Shown: positions 29,781 through 37,952 of the stretch, piece after piece
Layout: each line of letters starts with the position of its first letter
Numbering within the stretch: position 1 is the stretch's first letter
NCBI RefSeq assembly: GCF_900105165.1
Contig: NZ_LT629740.1
Location: 3,658,001-3,722,000, forward strand
Source of the DNA: Mucilaginibacter mallensis
GTDB taxonomy: Bacteria > Bacteroidota > Bacteroidia > Sphingobacteriales > Sphingobacteriaceae
Reading direction: 5' to 3'
Length of the DNA stretch: 64,000 nt
Position numbers and translations under genes: made by a program
The notes under the pieces: model-generated
Told to the model about the DNA's origin: nothing
The model's database searches: none
The model's input: the letters and a program-made list of their open reading frames with translations, nothing else

Positions 29781-30719
29781 ATGAAGGATGCTATTAACAA
29801 TGGCGTAACAGTAAATATCAAATCAATAATTGTTGTTTCGTTACTATCGGTTGCATATCTGCTGCTTTCCATCTTTTTGGTAGGTTATAAGGTAGATCAA
29901 TTGGTACTTATTGGTATATTCAACAGCATGTTCTACCTGTCGGTAGGTACACGCAAGTTTATACTCGGCTTTTCTATATTCATTTTTTACTGGGTGATTT
30001 TTGATTATATGAAGGCCTTCCCTAATTATAATTACAATACCGTTCACATTGCCGATCTGTATAATTTCGAAAAGCACCTATTCGGCATTAACCTTAATGG
30101 TAAGCTGGTAACCCCCAATGAGTATTTCAGATTAAAAGGCACAACCTTTCTGGATATAGTTACCGGTTTGTTCTATCTATGCTGGATCCCAGTTCCCCTG
30201 TCATTCGCAGCATACCTGTTCTTCACCAGAAAAAGGCAATTTTTATATTTCGCGCTAACTTTTTTACTGGTTAACCTGCTTGGCTTTGTGGTTTACTATG
30301 TATACCCCGCCGCACCACCCTGGTATATCGAAAATTATGGCTTTACCTTCCACCCCCTAACCATAGGCAATACCGGCGGACTGGCAAAGTTTGATGCATA
30401 TTTCCATATCAATCTATTTAAATCCATATACGCCAAAGGCTCAAATGTATTTGCGGCTATGCCTTCACTGCACTCGGCATACCCTGTTATAGTTTTATAT
30501 TATGGATTAAAAAACCGCCTGGGTTTTATAAATATCCTGTTCTTCATTGTGGTTATCGGCATATGGTTCACAGCTGTATACGCCAGTCATCATTTTGTGC
30601 TGGATGTGTTGGCAGGTATTACTTGCGCAATCATCGGTATAAGCCTCTTTAACCTTTTAATTTCGAAGGTAAAATTCATGCAGACTTTCATTAAAAAGTA
30701 CGAAGCAATAATTGAATAA
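29781..30719 (+). CDS. PAP2-superfamily enzyme, candidate inositol phosphorylceramide synthase (AUR1-like)
   Basis: 312 residues with about six membrane helices. It has the AUR1/PAP2 motifs AMPSLHSAYP (His231) and SHHFVLDVLAG (His271, Asp275) but lacks the KxxxxxRP motif of ordinary PAP2 phosphatases, as AUR1-type transferases do; YPAAPPW at 175-181 is also usual for this group. AUR1 moves phosphoinositol from phosphatidylinositol to ceramide. In Bacteroides a PAP2/AUR1-like gene sits with inositol-lipid genes. As the last gene of the cluster, one nt after the hydroxylase, it probably makes the final ceramide phosphoinositol. A lipid-phosphate phosphatase role is the alternative. Confidence 0.8.
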   Translation: MKDAINNGVTVNIKSIIVVSLLSVAYLLLSIFLVGYKVDQLVLIGIFNSMFYLSVGTRKFILGFSIFIFYWVIFDYMKAFPNYNYNTVHIADLYNFEKHLFGINLNGKLVTPNEYFRLKGTTFLDIVTGLFYLCWIPVPLSFAAYLFFTRKRQFLYFALTFLLVNLLGFVVYYVYPAAPPWYIENYGFTFHPLTIGNTGGLAKFDAYFHINLFKSIYAKGSNVFAAMPSLHSAYPVIVLYYGLKNRLGFINILFFIVVIGIWFTAVYASHHFVLDVLAGITCAIIGISLFNLLISKVKFMQTFIKKYEAIIE

Positions 30720-30953
30720 TTACAATCTGCAGTCAATAGATCTGTACTAATTACTATACCCATTCCAGGGCTGTTAGTATCAGTTATTATCTTGTGCTTA
30801 TAATTAATAGCACTCCGTCGCGTTTTAAAAACCTCTTCCATCTTTACCTAAAGAGCATTATTTAAACAAAAAGAAATTTATTTTGTATTGGATGGTTAAA
30901 TAATTATAAAAGGGCATGTTATTTGAATATAGTATATATATTCAAGTTCATTT

Positions 30954-31786
30954 ATGAAGATACCTGTTACAATTGTTGCTATTTTTCTATTGGGTATAAG
31001 CAAATTATTTGCCGCTCCGCTTGATACTTTATCAATTACAGGCAAGCTGCTGAAGGCTCCTATTTACTCTCAAATTGCTAATGGATATATGCACTATGAT
31101 ACCATTACCGATGAGGATAAAAAATTAGCGTATCAAACTAAAGCTATTAAGTACACTATGCTGGCCCTGCATTATTTTTCAAGGGCAAAAGATAGCATTG
31201 GCTTGCGCGGATGCTTTAATAACTTATCAAGGGTTTACCGGTCACAAAAAGAATACAGCCAGGCAAAGTGGTTTGCGTTGCAATCCAATGCCATTTCAAG
31301 GGCCAAAGGTGATGTATCAGGCATTATCTCTTCCTTGCTTGATATTGCATCCATTAAGATGGATATAAAGGATTATCCCTTAGCTCTTAGCGATTTGAAC
31401 GAGGCATTAAAATTATCAACCAAAAATCATCTCAACAGGGCTGAATCCGCTGTACAGTTACGTTTTGCCATACTCTATAACCTTACAGATAACTACGATA
31501 AAGGTGATGTGGCCCTCAAAAGACATGATTTCATAAACGATAGCATCCGCAAGCATGACGAGGCCGTACTTGCAGCCAGGATCAAAGCTGAAGAAGCATT
31601 TGAAAATAAAAAAAAATTCTATACAGCCAACAACGAGAAACTTTACAACAACTTGTATTTCAAAAGGATAGCATCATTATAATCCTTATTGCAGTAATTG
31701 TACTGATAGCTGTTTCCATAATGCTCATTTACCGTCGTAAAAAGCGCAACAAATGGCGGGCAAACATCAGGCGACCCAAAACCTGA
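30954..31786 (+). pseudogene. TPR/transmembrane signalling protein, split by a frameshift at an A9 tract
   Basis: The first frame gives 242 residues: a signal peptide (cleaved near LFAAPLD), then TPR-like helices (GLRGCFNNLSRVYRSQKEYSQAKW, YPLALSDLNEALKL) up to EEAFENKKK. It then meets nine A (31608-31616), after which the encoded tail looks random and stops at 31682. In the -1 frame the same DNA reads ILYSQQRETLQQLVFQKDS, then a hydrophobic helix (31673-31732), YRRKKRNK and a stop at 31784-31786. That is the coiled-coil/TM/basic layout normal for Bacteroidota TPR sensors. So one extra A would restore a 277-residue protein. It could be a mutation, phase variation, slippage or a sequencing error. 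The restored tail is short and has no recognisable output domain. Confidence 0.75.
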
Positions 31787-31840
31787 TATCCCCTATATTA
31801 CTATTAAACTTTCCAGCGTTCTTATTGTCAGAGTATCACT

Positions 31841-32416
31841 ATGAAGAAATTGATTTTTGGCTGCTTGTTAACCGTTGTTACTTTTTTAGGAGTAGCAGCG
31901 CATACCCGGCAGCCCGACGGTGAAAAGGAATTTAAAAAGGAGTTTTTAAATCGGATAAACAGTGTACGTACCAAAGGCTGTACCTGCGGTGTAATTTATA
32001 TGCCCCCTGCCCCGCCTTTGGTATGGAACGACCTGCTGCAAAAATCAGCTGAGGGCCATGCATGGGATATGTCGAACAATAAATACTTTAGCCATACCAG
32101 TAAGGATGGCCGCAGCATGGAAGACCGTATTGTGGCAGCCGGTTATAGTATTAAGGGTTATAAAAGCTTTATGATAGGCGAAAACATTGCCGCCGGACAG
32201 GAAAGCATTGAAGAAGTAATGGACGGCTGGTTTAAAAGCGAGGGCCATTGCAAAAACCTCATGAACCCCGCCTTTAAAGAAGTTGGCGTTGCCGAAAATC
32301 ATCACTACTGGGTACAGGATTTTGGCGCACGTGAATCTTTCTCGACCGAGCAGCAGCGGTTAATTAAAAGCGGCAGATTACATGTTACAGAAGTGCCTAC
32401 GGCTTCTTCTCATTAG
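31841..32416 (+). CDS. CAP/SCP-domain secreted protein
   Basis: 191 residues with a signal peptide, then a CAP (cysteine-rich secretory, antigen 5, PR-1) domain: FLNRINSVRTKG, LVWNDLLQKSAEGHAWDM, YFSHTSKDGRSMEDRI, GENIAAGQ and MNPAFKEVGVAE. The two histidines typical of the CAP cavity are present (GHAWDM and FSHTS). Bacterial CAP proteins are extracellular and poorly understood. It overlaps the 3' end of the convergent DUF1456 gene by 20 nt. Confidence 0.9.
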   Translation: MKKLIFGCLLTVVTFLGVAAHTRQPDGEKEFKKEFLNRINSVRTKGCTCGVIYMPPAPPLVWNDLLQKSAEGHAWDMSNNKYFSHTSKDGRSMEDRIVAAGYSIKGYKSFMIGENIAAGQESIEEVMDGWFKSEGHCKNLMNPAFKEVGVAENHHYWVQDFGARESFSTEQQRLIKSGRLHVTEVPTASSH

Positions 32417-32645
32417 TATTAACAGCAGGCTTAGGGCCACGTTTATAAATAATGAGGCCATTTAAAAAGTTGCGCAGTATCTGGTCGCCGCAGGGTTTAA
32501 AGTTTGGGTGATCTTCATTGCGGAATATAGCGCCCAGTTCAGTTTTAGTGATCCTGAAATTGGCTAAATTTAAAACCTCTACAATATCGTCATCGGTAAA
32601 CTTAAGCGCTACCCTAAGTTTCTTCATTATATCATTATTACTCAT
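32397..32645 (-). CDS. DUF1456 (YehS-like) single-repeat protein
   Basis: 82 residues: MSNNDIMKKLRVALKFTDDDIVEVLNLAN begins the DUF1456 unit, with FRNEDHPNFKPCGDQILRNFLNGLI at its end. The E. coli member YehS has two such units; this one has only one plus a short tail rich in Lys and Pro. Function unknown. Its start overlaps the stop of the helicase gene by four bases (ATGA), implying co-translation and perhaps a nucleic-acid-linked role. Confidence 0.85.
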   Translation of the reverse strand: MSNNDIMKKLRVALKFTDDDIVEVLNLANFRITKTELGAIFRNEDHPNFKPCGDQILRNFLNGLIIYKRGPKPAVNTNEKKP

Positions 32646-33943
32646 ATTGATATCTCTATTTTAACTTTCTTATTCTTAATCTTTTCAGCTCTTACAAGCT
32701 TTACCACCTGCTCTATCTTGTTACGTTTTACACCCGCATATGAGGTATGGTCTAAAACTTCTATCAAACCCAGGTCTTCTTTAGCCAGCTGGCCTTTTTG
32801 CAATAACAAACCTACAATATCTACCTTATTTATTTTATCTTTTTTGCCTGCGGCGATATATAGCGTGGCCCACTCGCTGGGTTTAGGGATCACATTTTTT
32901 CCCGGCAGCACTTCCACCTCGGGCTGTTGTTTTAAATAAGGCAGGCTTTCATCAGGCGATAATATTAAATAAGATGTGCCCTTAGCGTGCATACGTGCCG
33001 TGCGGCCATTGCGGTGCAAAAAAGCTTCCTCATTATGTGGCAGTTGGTAATGTATCACATACTCAATCTCAGGTATGTCCAACCCTCTTGATGCCAGGTC
33101 GGTAGTAACCAAAATCTTATGGCTCCCATTCCTGAATTTCAGTAATGCCCGTTCCCTGTCCTCCTGCTCCATCCCGCCATGAAAAATATCATTCGGCAGG
33201 CCCATTTCCCAAAGCATATCACTGATGCGGTCTACAGCTTCGCGGTGATTGCAGAAAACTAAAGTAGCTTTCGTGCCTATCTTGCATATTAAAGCGAACA
33301 GCGCCTCCAGTTTATCGGCAGCCTCAGCAATAACTGCCTTTTGTTGCAGATCAGGTGCATTGGTTTTGTTATTCAGAAAATCGAGCTTAAGCGGATTGCT
33401 GACACCCGTAAAACGTGGTATCTCATCCATTTTAGTAGCCGAGGTAAGTATGCGCTTTTTTATAGCCGGCAATTGCCTGATGATATATTCCATATCATCC
33501 TGAAAACCAAATTCAAGCGCTTTATCAAACTCATCCAATATTAGTGTTTGCACTTTATCAGTCGCGAAATTTTCGAGGCGGATATGATGCGCTATCCTGC
33601 CGGGCGTACCAACTAATACTGCCGGTGGCTGTATAAAGTTATTCTTCTCAATTTTTGTGGAATGGCCGCCATAACAGCAGTTTATTTTAAAACCTGTTCC
33701 CATGGTTTTAAATACCTGCTCTATTTGCAAAGCCAGCTCGCGCGATGGCACCATTATCAATGCCTGAACCTGACTTACGTTCGAATCTAAAACTGACAGC
33801 AGCGGTAGCAAAAACCCCAGCGTTTTACCCGAGCCTGTGGGCGCAAGTAATATTACATCCCCTTTTTTGGCAGCGCTTATAGCCGCGTTCTGCATTTCGT
33901 TCAGCTCGGCTATTCCAAGGTTTTCCAGTGCTTTCTTTATCAT
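32642..33943 (-). CDS. DEAD-box RNA helicase, DbpA-like
   Basis: 433 residues. Helicase motifs run in order: Q-motif region, Walker A APTGSGKT, PSRELALQ, GTPGRI, motif II as DEFD rather than DEAD, SAT, TDLASRGLDIPE and HRNGRTAR. The last ~75 residues (WATLYIAAGKKDKINKVDIVGLLL) match the DbpA RNA-binding domain, which targets the 23S rRNA hairpin 92 during ribosome assembly. The DEFD substitution is tolerated in some family members. Heads a two-gene operon with DUF1456. Confidence 0.92.
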   Translation of the reverse strand: MIKKALENLGIAELNEMQNAAISAAKKGDVILLAPTGSGKTLGFLLPLLSVLDSNVSQVQALIMVPSRELALQIEQVFKTMGTGFKINCCYGGHSTKIEKNNFIQPPAVLVGTPGRIAHHIRLENFATDKVQTLILDEFDKALEFGFQDDMEYIIRQLPAIKKRILTSATKMDEIPRFTGVSNPLKLDFLNNKTNAPDLQQKAVIAEAADKLEALFALICKIGTKATLVFCNHREAVDRISDMLWEMGLPNDIFHGGMEQEDRERALLKFRNGSHKILVTTDLASRGLDIPEIEYVIHYQLPHNEEAFLHRNGRTARMHAKGTSYLILSPDESLPYLKQQPEVEVLPGKNVIPKPSEWATLYIAAGKKDKINKVDIVGLLLQKGQLAKEDLGLIEVLDHTSYAGVKRNKIEQVVKLVRAEKIKNKKVKIEISI

Positions 33944-33999
33944 TGCCGGTAAAGATACTGAATTGAATTTCCTGCCGGGACTTATTTATTTAAACACGA

Positions 34000-34554
34000 T
34001 CAGAACACAGTGCCATGTAACAGAAAATATATACCAATTACTGCAAAGCCCATACTTACCACCCACAGCAATTTACGCTTGGTAATAATGGATATAGCGC
34101 CAATGGCAATAGCTATCTGGAAAAGTGTTACGCCGCTGGCTAAAACCTTATGTTTGGCCACATGTTCTTTTGATTCCTTTTCATAATCCTGAGCCTTAGC
34201 CATTATCTCCACCTGATCCAGCTTGTTCTTTTTAACCTTATTGGCAGCGGCGGTATCAGGCGCTTTGCCAATGGAAACAAGCATATTATTTGATGAGCTA
34301 AGGATATCAGCCTTAATACCTTTTGCCTGGTAAAATGCCCATTGATCTGAAGATCTCATCTGCGCCAGCATAGCTTCATCGGCATGATCGCCGGCCAAAA
34401 GTCCGGTGATGGCAGCCAACACAGCTATTACTGCTGTTGTAAGCGCTACAAATATCACCCACTTTTCTTTACCACCACTTTCATGCACTATCTTATGTGC
34501 ATGCTCATTACTTTGCTCATGAATTGATTCGGAGTAATCTTCTATCTCATCCAT
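34000..34554 (-). CDS. DUF4337-family membrane protein
   Basis: 184 residues. A His/Glu-rich cytoplasmic N-terminus, one transmembrane segment (WVIFVALTTAVIAVLAAITGLLAG), a helical region containing SSDQWAFYQAKGIKADI (the family's best conserved segment) and two C-terminal membrane helices. DUF4337 has no known function. It has its own -7 box. Confidence 0.85.
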   Translation of the reverse strand: MDEIEDYSESIHEQSNEHAHKIVHESGGKEKWVIFVALTTAVIAVLAAITGLLAGDHADEAMLAQMRSSDQWAFYQAKGIKADILSSSNNMLVSIGKAPDTAAANKVKKNKLDQVEIMAKAQDYEKESKEHVAKHKVLASGVTLFQIAIAIGAISIITKRKLLWVVSMGFAVIGIYFLLHGTVF

Positions 34555-34596
34555 GTTTTATAGTTTTTTGATTATCATTTATAAATATACGGGAGA

Positions 34597-34604
34597 CAAA
34601 GATA
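34597..34604 (-). promoter_or_regulatory. -7 box (TATCTTTG) of the DUF4337 gene
   Basis: Reads TATCTTTG on the minus strand, 42 nt upstream of the ATG at 34554. Confidence 0.55.
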
Positions 34605-34643
34605 ATGCTGTAATTATTTAACACCAACAATTACATGTTATCT

Positions 34644-34922
34644 TTAAATGAAGCCATTATCAGCGGCCGGCTCTTTATATCTGCGAATAAAATCGGCAAT
34701 CTCTCCCGCTTCGCGGTGTGTGATATCCCCTTCGCCGGTGTATTCCCACTGGTTCATATTATCATCAAAAACAATTTCGCCCATATCTACATGCCCTTCG
34801 CTTAGTTTAAACACGCCGGTAACGTATTTATCGCTGCCATGTATGGTTTCAATAACAGGAGATATAGTGATATGGTGTTCATCACCATTTAACGTAATGG
34901 TGTAGTGCATTGGTTTGGTCAT
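34644..34922 (-). CDS. small hypothetical protein (92 aa)
   Basis: A 92-residue acidic soluble protein with beta-rich N-terminus (MHYTITLNGDEHHITISPV) and a helical C-terminus (GEIADFIRRYKE). No signal peptide, no domain that I recognise. It lies 48 nt after the pseudouridine synthase gene on the same strand and may be co-transcribed. Codon use resembles that of its neighbours. Confidence 0.65.
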   Translation of the reverse strand: MTKPMHYTITLNGDEHHITISPVIETIHGSDKYVTGVFKLSEGHVDMGEIVFDDNMNQWEYTGEGDITHREAGEIADFIRRYKEPAADNGFI

Positions 34923-34970
34923 ACAATTAGTACAAATTACAGCTGTGTTTGTTTCTGGTATTTGTAGTAA

Positions 34971-35648
34971 TCACCAGTTCATTATAGTCATTACCCGCTT
35001 AAACTCATCATGCAGCGGGGCCTCAATATTAACATAGATCCCACTCACAGGGTGTTTAAAGCCTAAACTCAACGCATGCAGCAGCATGGTGTTCATTTCC
35101 CAGCGTTCAGTAAACAATTTGTTTTGCTTATTGCAACCATGCGTACGGTCGCCTATAATGGGATGAAACACATGGCTCATATGTTTCCTGATCTGGTGCA
35201 TACGCCCGGTTTCAGGCGCAACTTCAATTAATGAATAGCGCGATGTTGGGTGCGCGCCCAGTGGCACATCCAGTTCGGCGCGTTGTAGTGTATGGAAATG
35301 TGTAAAAGCCTCCTGTAAGGTTCCGTTTTCTTTCCTGAGTGGATAATCGATATCCTCCATATCAGGCGTATGGCCACGTACTATTGCCAGGTATCTTTTC
35401 TTTACCAGATTATCCGAGAATTGCTGCTGCATGGCTATTTCGGTTTGCTTATTAAAGGCAAATAGCAGTACGCCACCCGTTTTCCTGTCGAGCCGGTGAA
35501 CCGGGTTTACCTTCATCCCCACCTGATCCCGCAACAGCTGCAAAGCAAACTCTTCAGCATCCGCCGCAATTGATGAGCGGTGCACCAGCAGCCCATGCGG
35601 TTTATTAATAGCTATAAGATCGTCATCCCTGAATAAAATATCTAACAT
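34971..35648 (-). CDS. truC: RluA-family tRNA pseudouridine synthase (TruC type)
   Basis: 225 residues with the catalytic motif HRLDRKTGG (Asp54), NKPHGLLVH at the N-terminus and RMHQIRKHMSHVFHPIIGD near the C-terminus. No S4 domain. Length and the HPIIGDRTHG segment fit TruC, which isomerises U65 in tRNA-Ile and tRNA-Asp of E. coli; other RluA members cannot be wholly excluded. A -7 box ends 7 nt before the ATG. Confidence 0.88.
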   Translation of the reverse strand: MLDILFRDDDLIAINKPHGLLVHRSSIAADAEEFALQLLRDQVGMKVNPVHRLDRKTGGVLLFAFNKQTEIAMQQQFSDNLVKKRYLAIVRGHTPDMEDIDYPLRKENGTLQEAFTHFHTLQRAELDVPLGAHPTSRYSLIEVAPETGRMHQIRKHMSHVFHPIIGDRTHGCNKQNKLFTERWEMNTMLLHALSLGFKHPVSGIYVNIEAPLHDEFKRVMTIMNW

Positions 35649-35655
35649 GCGACAG

Positions 35656-35663
35656 CAAAACTA
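35656..35663 (-). promoter_or_regulatory. -7 box (TAGTTTTG) of truC
   Basis: Reads TAGTTTTG on the minus strand, 7 nt before the ATG at 35648, so the mRNA should be leaderless or nearly so. Confidence 0.5.
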
Positions 35664-35926
35664 TGAATATTTTAACGCTTTGAACAAAGCACTTATTTGC
35701 ACCAGATAAGCGGCCTGATATTTATAACCTTATAAATGAGGCGCTTTTATAATTGACTGTATTTCAAACAATTATTAATAGCTTAATTTTAGATTTCAGC
35801 TTGATAACAGATTGGATTTTTTTTCATAATTTTAAAAGCATAAACCAAGCAAGCTCCTAAACCGGCTAAATAATTGACCTAATTTATTATACAGTATTTT
35901 ATAAATATTTAACTATTACGCCTTAC

Positions 35927-37531
35927 ATGAAACGAGTAGTACTCCTTATACCCTTTTTATTTCTGTTTCATTCAGTGTTTGCCGGTAAAAGCTACGACAC
36001 GTTGCTCTATAAGCTAAATGATGTACTGGATAAAAAACAGGAGTATGATGAGGAGAAAAACCTGCGGATTGAGAAGCTTGAAAAATATTTAAACAATACA
36101 AAAACAACAGACCTTAACGCACGCTACAATATTTATTTAAGCCTGTATGATGAGTATAAATCCTTTAATTATGATAAAGCTTTCTACAACGTACAAAAAC
36201 TACAGCAAACCGGGCATTTATTGCACGATCCGGTAAAAGTAGCTTATAGTAAAGTTAAGCTCGGGTTTATCCTGTTGTCATCGGGAATGTTTAAGGAGGC
36301 TTTTGATTCGCTGAAGACCGTTAATGTAAAACTGCTTAATGATTCCGCCCGCAAAGAGTATTATTTTCTGAATGCCCGCACGTATTATGATCTTGCTGAT
36401 TTTGATAAGGACAATTTTTATACCCCCATTTATAATAGCTGGGCTAGTAAATATATTGATTCGGCCAAAACCCTATGCGCGAGCAACTCATTTGAGTATG
36501 TTTATTATTCCGGACTGCGCTATCTTAAAACAGGCAATACCAATATGGCCGTTACCAATCTGCAAGTGCTCATTAGCCATTATAAGTTAACCGACCATCA
36601 GTTTGCGGTTACAGCATCAACATTAAGTGATATCTACATCAGAAAAAACTCTCCGGATAGTGCCATCAACCTGTTAATACTGGCAGCCATGGCCGATGTA
36701 CGCTCATCAACCAAAGAAGCAGCGGCAATGACTAACCTGGCCCAACTGCTCTATAAAAGCGGCGATGTAAAAAATGCCTATATCTATATTAAAAAGGCTA
36801 TGGATGATGCCATTTTTTATGGGGCACGCCAAAGAAAGCTACAGGTTAGCGCCATACTGCCCATTATAGCCAGCGACAGGATAAATTACGAGGAAGAACA
36901 AAAACGTGCCCTATTCTTTTACGCGTCGTTGTTAACTATACTGGTATGTTTGGTGATAGCATTCGCCTTTATTATTTACAAGCAATTGCAAAAACTAAAA
37001 ATTGCTGATAAAATAATACTGGATACCAATCACAACCTTGAAAGAAGCATTATTGAACTTAATGAAGCCAATAAGATCAAGGAAGAATATATAGGCTATT
37101 ATTTTAACCTGATATCGGAATACATTAATAAGCTGGATAAATTTAAACGCTCCGTTGATAATAAACTCACCACCAAACGGTATGAGGATATAAGGGTACT
37201 GGTTAATAACATCAACCTTACCAAAGAACGTGAAGAGTTGTTCATCAATTTTGACAGGGCTTTTCTCAAGATATTCCCCAACTTTGTTAATGGTTACAAT
37301 GAACTGTTTTGCGAAGAGAACCGTGTTAAGCTATTACCGAACCAATTATTAAACACCGACCTCCGTATTTTTGCCCTCGTTAGGCTTGGAATAAACGACA
37401 CGGAGAAGATAGCCCATATCCTGGAATACTCGGTAAATACCATCTATAATTATAAAACCCGCATAAAAAGCAAGTCGATCATTCATAATGATGAGTTTGA
37501 CAACGCTATAATGGCCATAAAAGCGATGTAA
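35927..37531 (+). CDS. DUF6377 transmembrane regulator with TPR sensor and HTH-like C-terminus
   Basis: 534 residues: signal peptide (to VFAG), periplasmic TPR-like helices, one transmembrane helix (ALFFYASLLTILVCLVIAF, about 327-350), a coiled coil (KQLQKLKIADKIILDTNHNLERS) and a cytoplasmic part of the DUF6377 family. The last 50 residues (RLGINDTEKIAHILEYSVNTIYNYKTRIK) look like a LuxR-type helix-turn-helix. Such proteins sit beside SusC/SusD loci and probably bind a glycan signal in the periplasm and DNA in the cytoplasm. It is 420 nt upstream of susC on the same strand, so it is the likely regulator of this locus. Confidence 0.85.
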   Translation: MKRVVLLIPFLFLFHSVFAGKSYDTLLYKLNDVLDKKQEYDEEKNLRIEKLEKYLNNTKTTDLNARYNIYLSLYDEYKSFNYDKAFYNVQKLQQTGHLLHDPVKVAYSKVKLGFILLSSGMFKEAFDSLKTVNVKLLNDSARKEYYFLNARTYYDLADFDKDNFYTPIYNSWASKYIDSAKTLCASNSFEYVYYSGLRYLKTGNTNMAVTNLQVLISHYKLTDHQFAVTASTLSDIYIRKNSPDSAINLLILAAMADVRSSTKEAAAMTNLAQLLYKSGDVKNAYIYIKKAMDDAIFYGARQRKLQVSAILPIIASDRINYEEEQKRALFFYASLLTILVCLVIAFAFIIYKQLQKLKIADKIILDTNHNLERSIIELNEANKIKEEYIGYYFNLISEYINKLDKFKRSVDNKLTTKRYEDIRVLVNNINLTKEREELFINFDRAFLKIFPNFVNGYNELFCEENRVKLLPNQLLNTDLRIFALVRLGINDTEKIAHILEYSVNTIYNYKTRIKSKSIIHNDEFDNAIMAIKAM

Positions 37532-37952
37532 CAATCTTGTTTTACAACATATTTGTTTATATGGAGTTTATATTTTCACTAATTTAAAATCGACACAAAT
37601 AACTGATAATAAGATAATTAACTAAACTTAAACCTTAATATTCTTTATATTTTGATTTTGAAACTTGATGTAATATCTTTTATATCTTCTCTTTGATATG
37701 CCAATTGCAGCCTACTATATCGTGTAAGCAATAAGCAATTATAAACTGTTTTTTTTAACCCGTACTTATTATGAAAATGTATCAAGCCCTTAACCCGGTA
37801 TTGAAACGCTTTTATGTATGTGACAATATTTTTCACAAACGCAAAAAGCCTTTTAATGACCACTTGTTTTCAGGATAGTTTCATATCCGCGGCATTCAGC
37901 CAAAAGCACCAATTACCAGCTTATCAATTATTAAACCTAAAATAAAATCATT
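37532..37952. other. 421-bp leader/promoter region of the SusC gene
   Basis: AT-rich gap between the DUF6377 regulator and susC. I found no perfect TAnnTTTG box, terminator or convincing gene; an inverse TGTGA/TCACA pair (37819-37837) has a 9-nt spacer, too long for a CRP site. A 72-codon minus-strand ORF (37645-37863) has no support. The DUF6377 operator is expected somewhere here. Confidence 0.45.

Noticed and set aside
30590..30841. 83-codon minus-strand ORF after the PAP2 gene
   Set aside because: Half of it lies antisense to the PAP2 gene, and the remainder shows no recognisable protein features.
37819..37837. CRP-like TGTGA/TCACA inverted pair
   Set aside because: The spacer is nine bases, not six, and Bacteroidota promoters of this type are not known to use that site; likely chance in AT-rich DNA.
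37645..37863. 72-codon ORF on the minus strand before susC
   Set aside because: No recognisable domain, no promoter box upstream, and AT-rich intergenic composition; probably chance.
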